Source: CAZKAP01 sp964552195
GTDB lineage: Bacteria > Bacteroidota > Bacteroidia > Flavobacteriales > Flavobacteriaceae
DNA: 64,000 bases
NCBI GenBank assembly: GCA_964552195.1
Contig: CAZKFM010000010.1
Location: 46,537-110,536 of the forward strand
Direction: 5' to 3'
The position numbers were made by a program, and so were the translations under genes. This document shows, in pieces, positions 26,976 through 36,429 of the stretch. Position 1 is the stretch's first letter; every line of letters begins with the position of its first letter. Below the pieces are notes generated by a model, which did not search any database, had not been told where the DNA came from, and saw only the letters and a list, made by a program, of their open reading frames with translations.

Positions 26976-28109
26976 ATGCCCAAAAAAATTCGCCTCGGAG
27001 TTATAGGCGGTGGCGGAGATTCCCTTATCGGAGTCCTGCATCGCATTGCCTCGTACATCAATGACAACTACAGCATCACCGCTGCAGTTTTCAGTATCGA
27101 CTACGAAGAAAACAAGCGTTTCGCCCGGGAGATCGACATGCCCCTGGACCGGATCTATCCGGATTTCGACACCCTGATCGAAGAAGAACTCAAGCTGCCG
27201 GAAGATGAGCGCATACAGGTCTGCAGTGTGCTGACCCCCAATTTCCTTCACTTCCCCATGGCGAAAAAGCTGCTGGAACACGGGTTCCATGTGATCTGCG
27301 AAAAACCGATGACCACTACCTATCTCGAAGCCAAAACCCTGGAAGAAACCTGGAGGCGATCCGGGAAGGTGTTCGCACTAACCCACACCTATACGGGTTA
27401 CCCCATGGTACGGCAGATGCGCAAGCTGATCGAATCGGGCCGGATTGGAAACATTCACAAGGTGGATGCCCAGTATTACCAGGGCTGGATCAACCCCGTT
27501 ATTCACGACGATGAGAAACGGGCCAACACCTGGAGGCTCGATCCGGCCAAAGCAGGCATCAGCTCCTGTATGGGAGATATTGGAGTCCACGCCTTCAACA
27601 TGATCGAGTTTACCACAGGACTGAAGATCGGACAGATTCTCTGTGATTTCAACTACCTGTACGACGACAACCAGATGGATGTGGATGGCACTGTACTCAT
27701 CCGATTGGGAAATCATGTAAAAGGAGTAATTCGGGCCAGTCAGGTCGCCACAGCCGAGGAAAACAATCTGAGAATCGCCGTGTATGGAGAGAAGGGCGGA
27801 TTGATCTGGGAACAGGAAAATCCCAACTACCTCTATCTCCTCCAGGAGGACCAGCCCATGCAGGTGCTCAAGCCCGGGCACTCTTACAATACCCCGCTAT
27901 CGCTCTCAGGAACCAAACTCCCTCCGGGACATCCGGAAGGCATATTCGATGCGATGGCGAACATCTATCTGGGCGTAGCACGTGCAATCCGTGGAGAAAC
28001 CTTCGATGCCGGTGAATTTCCCACCATGGAAGACGGTGTCCGAGGCATGAAGTTTATCGAGGCTACGGTGAATTCTCACCGGGCGGGTAATGTCTGGATC
28101 GAGTTATAG
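26976..28109 (+). CDS. Gfo/Idh/MocA family oxidoreductase
   Basis: The ATG at 26976 gives 377 residues; an upstream in-frame start would overlap the transporter gene. Residues 6-12 hold the dinucleotide motif VIGGGGD, followed by the family motif EKP near residue 112 and the substrate-domain GDIGVHAFNM near residue 202. It is cytoplasmic and uses NAD(P) to oxidise or reduce a sugar or inositol-like compound. It would reduce or re-oxidise the keto-sugar taken up by the transporter. It stops 4 bases before the antisense ASCH gene end. Confidence 0.9.
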   Translation: MPKKIRLGVIGGGGDSLIGVLHRIASYINDNYSITAAVFSIDYEENKRFAREIDMPLDRIYPDFDTLIEEELKLPEDERIQVCSVLTPNFLHFPMAKKLLEHGFHVICEKPMTTTYLEAKTLEETWRRSGKVFALTHTYTGYPMVRQMRKLIESGRIGNIHKVDAQYYQGWINPVIHDDEKRANTWRLDPAKAGISSCMGDIGVHAFNMIEFTTGLKIGQILCDFNYLYDDNQMDVDGTVLIRLGNHVKGVIRASQVATAEENNLRIAVYGEKGGLIWEQENPNYLYLLQEDQPMQVLKPGHSYNTPLSLSGTKLPPGHPEGIFDAMANIYLGVARAIRGETFDAGEFPTMEDGVRGMKFIEATVNSHRAGNVWIEL

Positions 28110-28113
28110 TCGA

Positions 28114-28581
28114 TTACTTACCCGTGTAGATCAGTTCGAACTTCTGGTGGACCACGATCATGCTCTTTCTGGGGACCTTCCCATGACGGGCCAGTTCACG
28201 CCCGAAATAGGTCCAGTGTCGGTCCTTCCATTCGTGTAGCCCCAGATCTATTGCCCCATCCGTGCGGGCCATCTCGTCGGTCACGTTAAACCAGGGTAGC
28301 AGCTTAACCGATGAATTCTTTACAATACAGCGAGCCTCGCCATGGTAATCGGTAAGCACGACGAAATCATAGATACGGGGAAGTATCTCGTTGTTCAACT
28401 GCATTGCCTGCAGGCAGTGGGTGTGCGAGGTTTTAGTCCCCTCTAGAACCAGCCTCAGGGCGCGAAGACTCTCCTCCTGGGAATCGTAAAAATGCATCAC
28501 CCGGGGCTGTATCCGGCGAACGGGTACAATCTGACCCTTCAAAAAATTAGCCCACAGTTCACGGGCAGAATGGTTCTCCAT
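28114..28581 (-). CDS. ASCH domain protein
   Basis: The preferred start is the ATG at 28581, giving 155 residues; the longer frame to 28710 would add 43 basic residues unlike the family. The sequence starts MENHSARELWANFL and carries the ASCH marks LVLEGTKTSHT near residue 40 and KRHWTYFGRELARHG-like basic C-terminus. ASCH domains fold like PUA domains and are thought to bind RNA or act on nucleosides. It lies antisense between sugar genes and has no obvious link to them. Confidence 0.7.
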   Translation of the reverse strand: MENHSARELWANFLKGQIVPVRRIQPRVMHFYDSQEESLRALRLVLEGTKTSHTHCLQAMQLNNEILPRIYDFVVLTDYHGEARCIVKNSSVKLLPWFNVTDEMARTDGAIDLGLHEWKDRHWTYFGRELARHGKVPRKSMIVVHQKFELIYTGK

Positions 28582-28712
28582 ATTTCGAAGGCGGGAAGGC
28601 TTTCGATTCCCGGATTTTGTTAATTTTTTACTACTTTCCTGCTCAATACCATTGAACGGAGATAATATAAGAAAATTTCTTCCTCCTCGCTTAAACAACC
28701 TGAATACCACAC

Positions 28713-29765
28713 ATGAAAACGATCAAAGGCCCGGCCGTATTCTTAGCCCAGTTCGTCGACTCCAAAGAACCCTTTAACAGCCTGGACGGCCTCTGCCAGT
28801 GGGCAGCGGATCTCGGATACAAGGGGATACAGATTCCTACCTGGGAATCCTTCCTGATCAACCTCGACATGGCCGCGGAAAGCCAACTCTACTGCGATGA
28901 GCTGAAGGGAAAAATTGCAGACTACGGCCTGGAGATAACCGAATTGTCCACCCACCTGCAGGGGCAGCTGGTGGCCGTTCACCCCGCCTACGACATCATG
29001 TTCGACAACTTTGCTCCCGACGCGCTAAAGGGCAATCCCCAGGGTCGTACGGAGTGGGCCATAGAACAGGTAAAAAAAGCCGCGACGGCCAGCAGACGGC
29101 TCGGTCTCAAGGCCCATGCGACCTTTTCCGGAGCCCTGCTTTGGCATACCTGGCACCCCTGGCCACAACGCCCACCGGGACTGGTCGAGCTGGGATTCGA
29201 TGAGCTGGCCAGGCGCTGGAAGCCCATACTCGACCATTATGACGAGCAGGGCGTGGACGTCTGCTACGAGATCCATCCCGGGGAAGACCTCCACGACGGG
29301 GATACCTTCGAGCGCTTTCTGGAGGCCACAGGAAACCACCACAGGGTAAACATACTCTACGACCCCAGCCATTTTGTCCTGCAGCAGCTCGACTACATCG
29401 AATACATCGATCACTACCACAGCTTTATCAAGGCCTTTCACGTAAAGGATTCCGAATTCAATCCAACGGGGAAAAAAGGCGCCTTCGGTGGTTACAACAA
29501 CTGGTGCGACAGGGCGGGACGCTATCGTTCACCTGGGGATGGACAGATCGACTTTAAGACCATATTCTCCAAGCTCACCCAATATGGCTGTGATGTCTGG
29601 GCAGTTATGGAATGGGAATGCTGTATCAAGTCCCCGGAACAGGGGGCTCGTGAAGGAGCGCCCTTCATACAGTCACACATCATCGAGGCGACCGAGAAGG
29701 CCTTCGACGACTTCGCCGGGGCCGATATCGACCAAGAGAAACTTAGAAAAATTCTGGGATTTTAA
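28713..29765 (+). CDS. Sugar phosphate isomerase/epimerase (TIM barrel)
   Basis: A 350-residue cytoplasmic protein of the AP-endonuclease-2/xylose-isomerase-like family. The metal-binding positions are expected in CYEIHPGED near residue 190, YDPSHF near residue 218, FHVKDSEF near residue 245 and AVMEWE near residue 300. Unlike the first isomerase of the cluster it has no signal peptide. The two could act on the same compound in different compartments. It starts the second part of the plus-strand cluster, 9 bases before the DUF1080 gene. Confidence 0.9.
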   Translation: MKTIKGPAVFLAQFVDSKEPFNSLDGLCQWAADLGYKGIQIPTWESFLINLDMAAESQLYCDELKGKIADYGLEITELSTHLQGQLVAVHPAYDIMFDNFAPDALKGNPQGRTEWAIEQVKKAATASRRLGLKAHATFSGALLWHTWHPWPQRPPGLVELGFDELARRWKPILDHYDEQGVDVCYEIHPGEDLHDGDTFERFLEATGNHHRVNILYDPSHFVLQQLDYIEYIDHYHSFIKAFHVKDSEFNPTGKKGAFGGYNNWCDRAGRYRSPGDGQIDFKTIFSKLTQYGCDVWAVMEWECCIKSPEQGAREGAPFIQSHIIEATEKAFDDFAGADIDQEKLRKILGF

Positions 29766-29774
29766 TTGAGAATC

Positions 29775-30578
29775 ATGAAGACTACATTAGCGCTGCTAGC
29801 CTGCGCCACTCTAACCTATTCGTGTATGGGACCCGTACAGTTCAAAGAATCCGACGCAGAAGGAATGCCCCTGCGTTTCGAGAAATATCAGGGAGAAGAA
29901 CCGACCGATCCGGAAGCGACCGAAATTTACGAACCGGTCCCGCCCAAGGTGGTTCCCGGGGAAGGAAGCCAACCGCCTTCTGACGCTATCGTCCTGTTCG
30001 ACGGCAGCAACCTGGACGCCTGGACTCATCCCGATGGCAGGCCGGTAGAATGGATCCTGGACGGGGAAGGGGCCGTAATGGTCAAGGACAAATCCGGTGA
30101 TATAATAAGCCGGCAGGAATTAGGAAGCATTCAGCTTCATCTGGAATGGAGGTCACCCGCCGAGATTCAGCGGGAAGGTCAGAATCGCGCGAACAGCGGG
30201 GTATTTCTACAGGAACGCTACGAAGTACAAATACTCGACAACAATGATAATCCGACCTACGTGAACGGTCAGGTCGCTTCCATTTACAAGCAGCACGTCC
30301 CCCTGGCCATGGCCTCCCGTCCTTCGGGTCAGTGGAATAGCTACGATATCATATTTCACGCTCCCGAATTTACCGCAGACAGCCTGCTGGCCAAACCGGC
30401 TACTATGACGGTCCTTCACAATGGGATACTGGTGCAGGACCACCGCATCCTGGAAGGAACGATCAAGGAAATCGGATGGCCGGAATACGAGGTTCACGGA
30501 AAGGCGCCCATCCGCCTGCAGGATCACGGGGACAACAGCCGCGTAAGTTTCCGCAATATCTGGGTCAGGGAGCTGTAA
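29775..30578 (+). CDS. DUF1080 (3-keto-disaccharide hydrolase-like) lipoprotein
   Basis: The ATG at 29775 gives 267 residues with a lipoprotein signal (LACATL, lipobox TYSC); the TTG at 29766 is less likely. After a proline-rich linker the DUF1080 domain fills residues about 70-267. Its marks are VLFDGSNLDAWTH, RANSGVFLQERYEVQILD and a concanavalin-like beta sandwich. Characterised DUF1080 enzymes cleave 3-keto-glycosides, giving 3-keto-glucose and the aglycone. This is the strongest clue that the cluster handles keto-glycosides. It closes the cluster. Confidence 0.9.
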   Translation: MKTTLALLACATLTYSCMGPVQFKESDAEGMPLRFEKYQGEEPTDPEATEIYEPVPPKVVPGEGSQPPSDAIVLFDGSNLDAWTHPDGRPVEWILDGEGAVMVKDKSGDIISRQELGSIQLHLEWRSPAEIQREGQNRANSGVFLQERYEVQILDNNDNPTYVNGQVASIYKQHVPLAMASRPSGQWNSYDIIFHAPEFTADSLLAKPATMTVLHNGILVQDHRILEGTIKEIGWPEYEVHGKAPIRLQDHGDNSRVSFRNIWVREL

Positions 30579-30590
30579 TCCGATTTGTTC

Positions 30591-30598
30591 TACCTTTG
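30591..30598 (+). promoter_or_regulatory. Bacteroidota -7 promoter element (TACCTTTG)
   Basis: An exact TAnnTTTG match, 14 bases before the ATG of the YicC gene, in the 34-base gap after the DUF1080 gene. It separates the housekeeping operon from the sugar cluster. Confidence 0.5.
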
Positions 30599-30612
30599 AT
30601 AAAACACTGTCC

Positions 30613-31476
30613 ATGATTCGATCCATGACGGGTTTCGGAAGGGCCTGCGTCAATCAGCCCGATCGGAAAATCACCTTCGAACTCAAGTCCCTGAATGGGA
30701 AATCCCTGGATGCTACCGTGAGGGTTCCCCAGAAGTACAGGGAACTCGAATCCGAACTGAGGAAACTCCTCGGGGAAAAGCTGCACAGGGGAAAGGTCGA
30801 CCTGATCCTGCAAGTCCAGAATACGGAACCGGAGACCGCAGCAATCATTGATGCGGGGGTCGTACGGGGTTATATGAACCAGCTCAGGGGAATCATCAAT
30901 CCGGGTGATGACCTCGCACTATTGGAAATCGCCATGAGACTTCCCGACGTATTGCAATCCGATACGGGAGAAATCGATGAAGAAACCCGGCAGGGTGTCC
31001 TGCAGGCAGCCCGGGCCGCCATAAGTGCACTGGATGGATTCCGCCTGGAAGAAGGTCGAGAGCTCGAGCAAGACTTCAGGCTCAGGATTAAGACCATACG
31101 CGAACTCCTCCATCAGGTGCAGGGTCATGAGACCGAACGCATTCCCCATGTACGGGAGAGGCTGCGATCTGCACTATCCGAAATCGATGTCACGGCGGAT
31201 GAAAACCGATTCGAGCAGGAACTGATTTACTACCTGGAGAAGTACGACATCACGGAGGAGGTGGTTCGACTGGGCAAGCATCTGGACTACTTCGAGGAGA
31301 CCCTGGAGGAGACCGAGTTTGTGGTGGGAAAAAAGCTGGGTTTCATCTCTCAGGAAATCGGGCGTGAAATCAACACCATAGGGTCCAAGGCCAATTACGC
31401 TCCTATGCAGCGGCTTGTGGTACAGATGAAGGACGAGCTCGAAAAGATCAAAGAACAAATGCTCAACGTTCTGTGA
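30613..31476 (+). CDS. YicC family protein (stress-induced endoribonuclease-like)
   Basis: A 287-residue protein starting with the typical MIRSMTGFGRA. Family marks include LKSLNGKSLDATVR, RVDL-like strand near residue 57, and the end block ENRFEQELIYYLEKYDITEE and IGSKANYAP. YicC proteins act on RNA; the Escherichia coli member is an endoribonuclease. It overlaps the guanylate kinase start by 4 bases, an arrangement found widely with gmk. Confidence 0.92.
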   Translation: MIRSMTGFGRACVNQPDRKITFELKSLNGKSLDATVRVPQKYRELESELRKLLGEKLHRGKVDLILQVQNTEPETAAIIDAGVVRGYMNQLRGIINPGDDLALLEIAMRLPDVLQSDTGEIDEETRQGVLQAARAAISALDGFRLEEGRELEQDFRLRIKTIRELLHQVQGHETERIPHVRERLRSALSEIDVTADENRFEQELIYYLEKYDITEEVVRLGKHLDYFEETLEETEFVVGKKLGFISQEIGREINTIGSKANYAPMQRLVVQMKDELEKIKEQMLNVL

Positions 31477-32063
31477 ATCCAGATACCGGAAAACTCGTGG
31501 TTTTCTCGGCTCCTTCCGGCAGCGGTAAAACCAGCATAGTAGAGCACCTGCTTCAACAGGAATACCTGCCCCTGTCGTTTTCCGTTTCGGCCACTACAAG
31601 ACCCAGGCGAAAGGGAGAGGTCGACGGGAGGCACTACCACTTCCTGGACAAAACAGAATTCTTCCGACTCAGGGACGAAGGGGCATTCCTAGAATGGGAA
31701 GAGGTCTACGCAGGTTCGTACTACGGCACCCTTCACCAGGCCATACAGGATATCTGGGACCGGAGTAAACACGTTATCTTCGATATCGACGTGGTGGGAG
31801 GACTCAATATTAAGGCTCAATATCCCGAACGTACCCTGGCCATCTTTGTACAGCCCCCGAACATCGCCACCCTGCGCGAACGGCTTCGGGCCCGAAGCAC
31901 GGAGAGCGAAGAAATCATAGAAATGCGGGTGGCTAAAGCTGAGAAGGAACTCAAAGAGGCGCCCAAATTCGACCGGATTATCGTCAACGATTCCCTGGAT
32001 GATGCCCGCAGGGAAGCCATCCGACTGGTCGCCGATTTTCTCGGGATCGAGAACAATCAGTAG
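31473..32063 (+). CDS. gmk: Guanylate kinase
   Basis: A 196-residue kinase beginning at GTG 31473, overlapping the YicC stop. The P-loop PSGSGKT is at residues 14-20, and the GMP-binding stretch TTRPRRKGEVDGRHYHF follows. It phosphorylates GMP to GDP and is essential in nucleotide metabolism. It sits in the YicC-gmk-nadD operon with a 2-base gap to nadD. Confidence 0.95.
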   Translation: MNPDTGKLVVFSAPSGSGKTSIVEHLLQQEYLPLSFSVSATTRPRRKGEVDGRHYHFLDKTEFFRLRDEGAFLEWEEVYAGSYYGTLHQAIQDIWDRSKHVIFDIDVVGGLNIKAQYPERTLAIFVQPPNIATLRERLRARSTESEEIIEMRVAKAEKELKEAPKFDRIIVNDSLDDARREAIRLVADFLGIENNQ

Positions 32064-32065
32064 GT

Positions 32066-32656
32066 ATGAGCAAGCACGTCGGACTCTATTTCGGTACCTT
32101 TAATCCCATACATATCGGACACCTGATCATAGCCAACCACATGGTGGAATTTGGCAATCTGGATGAGGTATGGTTCGTCATCACCCCACGAAGCCCGTTT
32201 AAAAAGAAGGCGAGCCTGTTAGAGAATCATCACCGATACCGCATGGTAGAGGAAGCCACGGAGCCCTATGATAAGCTCCTGCCTTCTGACATCGAATTTG
32301 GTCTCCCTGAACCCAACTATACTTCACATACCCTGGCCTATCTCGAGGACCGCTATCCGGGGGGCGAGTTCCAATTCCATTTGATCATGGGAGAGGACAA
32401 TCTGAAGAGCTTTCCAAAATGGAAGAATTACCGGCACATACTCGATCACTACAAGCTGGTCGTTTATCCCCGCCATGGAGAGGGCGAAGTACCCGAAGAG
32501 CTCCGCGAACATGCATCGGTGTGCCGGATCGATGCTCCGCGCGTTGAAATCAGCTCGACCCACATCCGCAAGGCCATAAGAGAAGGAAAAAATGTAAAGC
32601 CCATGTTACCTCCCGAGGTCCATGCCTACATCGATCACATGAATTTCTACCGGTAG
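32066..32656 (+). CDS. nadD: Nicotinate-nucleotide adenylyltransferase
   Basis: A 196-residue nucleotidyltransferase with the HxGH motif at residues 16-19 (GTFNPIHIGH) and the second motif ISSTHIR near residue 160. It transfers AMP from ATP to nicotinate mononucleotide in NAD synthesis. It is last in the YicC-gmk-nadD operon. The 21-base gap to the convergent phosphate transporter gene shows no clear terminator. Confidence 0.95.
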   Translation: MSKHVGLYFGTFNPIHIGHLIIANHMVEFGNLDEVWFVITPRSPFKKKASLLENHHRYRMVEEATEPYDKLLPSDIEFGLPEPNYTSHTLAYLEDRYPGGEFQFHLIMGEDNLKSFPKWKNYRHILDHYKLVVYPRHGEGEVPEELREHASVCRIDAPRVEISSTHIRKAIREGKNVKPMLPPEVHAYIDHMNFYR

Positions 32657-32677
32657 CTCAGCCCATCCGGTCGTAAA

Positions 32678-34957
32678 CTACCGATCGTTATCTATGTGCA
32701 CGGGCTCTATGCTTTCGTCGTGTTCCCTGTAGTAGAGCTCCAGTATCTTGATCAGGGTGCCAATCAGCTCGCGGGTTTCGGTGAGTATGGAAAAGTAGAG
32801 ATTGGTGTTCTTGGGGCTCTGTTCTTCGGTTCGGGTGGCCTCAACCTGATGCTCTATTTTCTCAGTAACCAGGTCGAGATAGACCTGCTTTTCGGTTATC
32901 AGTGCGCCTATGCCTTCGAAATCCTGTTCGTCGAACAATCTGGAGGCACGGGTTAGCAGTTCGCTAAACGACCGACTGAGCTCCCGCATTTCCTTAATCT
33001 GATTGTATTTGAGCTTGTTGTGATTATTGTGTACGTGGGTATAACTGATCTTGTTGATGTACTCCAGGGACTGCGCCATATCCTGAAGGAGCCCCAGGAG
33101 ATTCAGGTAAAAGGTGCTGGCGGGTGCCACACTTTCTTCTTCGAGATTCTTGATAAAGTAGAAAACGTTGTCCTTGAGGTAGCCGATCTCCTTGGCCAGC
33201 TTTTCCACTCCCTTCTGACTTTTCTTCAGCCAGTCCAGATTCTGTCTCGCCAGTCCTTCGATTGTACCGTTGAAGATCTTCCGACTCCTGCGGATCACAT
33301 TGGCGATATTGTCAGCACTTTCATTCATCACGCCCTGTATGGAGCTGCTGACTGTCTTGTTGAGGTTTTGGTTGACAATGATCTTCTTCGACTGCTTGCG
33401 GTAACTGAGGAAATTGCGACCCAGCAGTAACAGGGCCACAACCAGCAATACCCCCAATGCAATAGGACCCCCATAATGCACTATGGCCGCAACGGAAGCC
33501 GCTGCCACAAATGCGATGATCGCGGTCAGGAACCAGCCACCGATCACATTAAGTACCCCGGCCACGCGGTATACGGCACTCTCTTTGCCCCAGGCCCGGT
33601 CGGCCAGCGAGGTTCCCATGGCCACCATGAAGGTGACATAGGTCGTGGACAGCGGGAGCTTCATCGATGTCGCTATGGAAATGAGGATACTCGCCACCAT
33701 CAGATTCACCGAGGCACGTACCATATCGAAAGCCGGAGGGTCCTTCTTCATCATCTCCGGATAGGGGATATCGGGTTTTTTGAACCGGCGGTTTACCAGG
33801 CGAGTCACCGGTGTGGGAAACAGGGCCCCTACAGATTCCACTGTGGTCGCAGAAAAACGCACGATCAGTCTGGACAGGTAATTCGGCTGGAAGCGTTCCT
33901 CCCCTTCCCCATCCCGGGCCAGGTTGATCTCTGTCTGGGTCACGTAACGCGCTTTGGTGGAAAACCAAAGGGTAAGTATCATGATCAGTCCTGCTGCCAG
34001 GAGAAAAATGGGCGGAGTAGGCACCTTTTCGCTTAGACCGGACATCACCATCTGAGTGGGGTCCACACCTGAACTCGAAGCGAGGTCATAGGCCGAATAG
34101 GCGGCTACGGAAACACCTATGAAATTAACCAGGTCGTTGCCCGCGAAGGCCATGGCGAGGGCGAAGGTGCCCAGAACGATGATAAGGCGGTAGATATTAG
34201 CGCGAAACAGCAGTTTTACCAAGGCGGATACCACCATCCAGATCACAAAATTCGCCAGCAGGAACAGACCTGACTGCTCGGTGACCATCGAACGCACATC
34301 CGCGCTGATAAAGTCCGCGCTCTTAAGTCCCTTGATCAGGATGAAGTAGATGATGGCTGTGGTCGCAAGGCCGCCAAAAACAATTTCGATGATCTTGGGC
34401 TGATCCTTATACCTGAACGAAATCAGGGCCCGGGAAAGCAACTGCACCAGGGCCCCAACCGTAAAGGCAAAGGCAACAGAAAGCAGTATGCCCGATATGA
34501 TCAACAGGGCGTTGTCCCCGTTCAGGAAGGAACTTATATCCCCCATGTCCAGGGAATCGTTCGCGATGATCTTTATGATGGCCATGGCGAAGGCGGCACC
34601 AAGTAGTTCGAATACAATCGAAACCGTGGTGGAGGTAGGCATCCCGAGCGTGTTGAAGAAATCCAGGAGCAGCACATCGGTAATCATGACCGCCATGAAA
34701 ATCACTATGATCTCGGAGAAGACGAATTGATCGGGCACGAAAATTCCTTTCCTGGCCACCTCCATCATTCCACTGCTGGAAAAAGCGCCCAGCATGATCC
34801 CTATACTAGCCACGATCATTACGGTCCTGAAGGAAATGGCCTTGGACCCCAGGGCCGAATTGAGGAAGTTTACCGCATCATTACTAACACCGACCATGAG
34901 GTCGAGGATTGCCAGCAGGGCAAGGGCAATCACCATAAAGTAGTAATATTGCTCCAT
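32678..34957 (-). CDS. Inorganic phosphate transporter (PiT family) with C-terminal PhoU-like domain
   Basis: A 759-residue fusion. Residues about 1-510 are a PiT permease with about 12 membrane segments, split by a loop near residues 335-395. The two family repeats are seen as GVSNDAVNFLNSALGSKAI near residue 23 and GNDLVNFIGVSVAAYSA near residue 272. From about residue 540 to the end comes a long helical region (NESADNIANVIRRS, NHNKLKYNQIKEMRELSRSF) like PhoU/DUF47. PiT systems import phosphate with cations, and PhoU-like partners usually regulate them in trans; here both are in one chain. It is monocistronic. Confidence 0.88.
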   Translation of the reverse strand: MEQYYYFMVIALALLAILDLMVGVSNDAVNFLNSALGSKAISFRTVMIVASIGIMLGAFSSSGMMEVARKGIFVPDQFVFSEIIVIFMAVMITDVLLLDFFNTLGMPTSTTVSIVFELLGAAFAMAIIKIIANDSLDMGDISSFLNGDNALLIISGILLSVAFAFTVGALVQLLSRALISFRYKDQPKIIEIVFGGLATTAIIYFILIKGLKSADFISADVRSMVTEQSGLFLLANFVIWMVVSALVKLLFRANIYRLIIVLGTFALAMAFAGNDLVNFIGVSVAAYSAYDLASSSGVDPTQMVMSGLSEKVPTPPIFLLAAGLIMILTLWFSTKARYVTQTEINLARDGEGEERFQPNYLSRLIVRFSATTVESVGALFPTPVTRLVNRRFKKPDIPYPEMMKKDPPAFDMVRASVNLMVASILISIATSMKLPLSTTYVTFMVAMGTSLADRAWGKESAVYRVAGVLNVIGGWFLTAIIAFVAAASVAAIVHYGGPIALGVLLVVALLLLGRNFLSYRKQSKKIIVNQNLNKTVSSSIQGVMNESADNIANVIRRSRKIFNGTIEGLARQNLDWLKKSQKGVEKLAKEIGYLKDNVFYFIKNLEEESVAPASTFYLNLLGLLQDMAQSLEYINKISYTHVHNNHNKLKYNQIKEMRELSRSFSELLTRASRLFDEQDFEGIGALITEKQVYLDLVTEKIEHQVEATRTEEQSPKNTNLYFSILTETRELIGTLIKILELYYREHDESIEPVHIDNDR

Positions 34958-35055
34958 TCAGCGGTACACTTGTCGGATAAATGACAAAATTGCTAAGACA
35001 ATTTCGACCGCAAGTTAACATAAGGTTATAATATAACAGGCGACACAAAACGAAA

Positions 35056-36420
35056 ATGAATTGGACCGAACTCTTGTCTTTGAACCGCCATGGCGACCGG
35101 GAAGACCGAGACCGAAAAGAACAGGACGAAGCCAGGCTGGGCCTGGACGTGGACTACGACCGTATCGTGTTTTCCGCCGCTTTCCGCAGTCTGCAGGACA
35201 AGACCCAGGTGGTCCCCCTGCCTTCACAGGTGGGATCGCAGAAGGGCTTCGTTCACACCCGGCTGACTCATAGTCTGGAGGTTGCCTCCGTGGGGAGGAG
35301 CCTGGGGCGCATGGCCGGACAGACCCTGATCCGGAGAAATCCCGAATTGGAGAGAAACGGTTACCGCTTTACCGATTTCGGTTCCATCGTATCCGCTGCC
35401 TCTCTGGCTCACGACATTGGTAACCCACCCTTCGGGCACGGTGGAGAAAAGGCCATAGGGAGTTATTTCGAGCAGGGCGCGGGACGTCGTCTTATCGAAG
35501 AGCTGACGTCCAAGGAGCAGACAGACCTGATCGAATTCGAAGGAAATGCTAACGGCTTCCACCTGCTCACCAGTGATCGACCCGGGGTTCCCGGCGGGAT
35601 ACGATTGAGCTACTCGACCCTCGGTGCCTTCATCAAATACCCGAGAGAGTCCATACCCGGACTGGAAAAAGAGCACATCACCGACAAGAAATACGGTATT
35701 TTTCAGCATAACCTGCCATTTTTCACCGAACTCGCCGGGAATCTGGGTCTACTCAGTCGAGGGCTCGATATTGGAACCGCCTTTCACCGCCACCCCCTAA
35801 CCTATCTGGTCGAGGCGGCGGACGACATCTGCTACACGGTAATCGATGCGGAAGACGGGGTCGCCATGTCCCTGCTACCTGCTGCGGAAATGGAAGAGCT
35901 TTTCGCAGAACTACTGGGGGACGGCCTAAACCGGAAAAAACTAAATAGCCTTACGGGTAAGACCGAACGCATGGCCTACCTGAGGTCGGTGAGCATCAAC
36001 CACCTGACCAACCAGTGTGTGGAAATATTCCTGGAGCATGAACAGGCATTGCTTTCAGGACAACTCAACGCCTCTTTGGTGGATCTCAGCCCTTCAGAGA
36101 ATGTCCTGAGGGCTATCATTGATATTTGTGTGAAGAAGATGTACCGCTCCTCTGAAGTCATCGAAAAAGAGCTTCGGGGCTACCGGATACTCACCCAATT
36201 GTTGCAGCAGCTGTGTCCGCTCTACCTGAGGTATGGCCGGGGAGAAACCTCTTATCAGGACCGGCTGGTATTAAGCATGATCCGCGATCCGTATCTGAGT
36301 ACATCCATGAGCACGTACCAGGCGCTGCTCAATGCCACTTCCTACGTAGCTTCACTGTCCGATAGTGCTGCGGTTCACCTGAACGATCAAATTACCGGTA
36401 CGTTTTCCTCTCAGGATTGA
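35056..36420 (+). CDS. dgt: Deoxyguanosinetriphosphate triphosphohydrolase
   Basis: A 454-residue HD-domain enzyme. Metal and catalytic marks are HTRLTHSLEV (His72), the HD pair His119-Asp120 in SLAHDIGNPPFGHGGE, and a later VEAADDICY with the conserved Asp. It splits dGTP to deoxyguanosine and triphosphate and thereby tunes dNTP pools. The nrdBA genes lie far upstream. It converges with dxs, with only 9 bases between the stops. Confidence 0.92.
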   Translation: MNWTELLSLNRHGDREDRDRKEQDEARLGLDVDYDRIVFSAAFRSLQDKTQVVPLPSQVGSQKGFVHTRLTHSLEVASVGRSLGRMAGQTLIRRNPELERNGYRFTDFGSIVSAASLAHDIGNPPFGHGGEKAIGSYFEQGAGRRLIEELTSKEQTDLIEFEGNANGFHLLTSDRPGVPGGIRLSYSTLGAFIKYPRESIPGLEKEHITDKKYGIFQHNLPFFTELAGNLGLLSRGLDIGTAFHRHPLTYLVEAADDICYTVIDAEDGVAMSLLPAAEMEELFAELLGDGLNRKKLNSLTGKTERMAYLRSVSINHLTNQCVEIFLEHEQALLSGQLNASLVDLSPSENVLRAIIDICVKKMYRSSEVIEKELRGYRILTQLLQQLCPLYLRYGRGETSYQDRLVLSMIRDPYLSTSMSTYQALLNATSYVASLSDSAAVHLNDQITGTFSSQD

Positions 36421-36429
36421 GGGCGGTCA

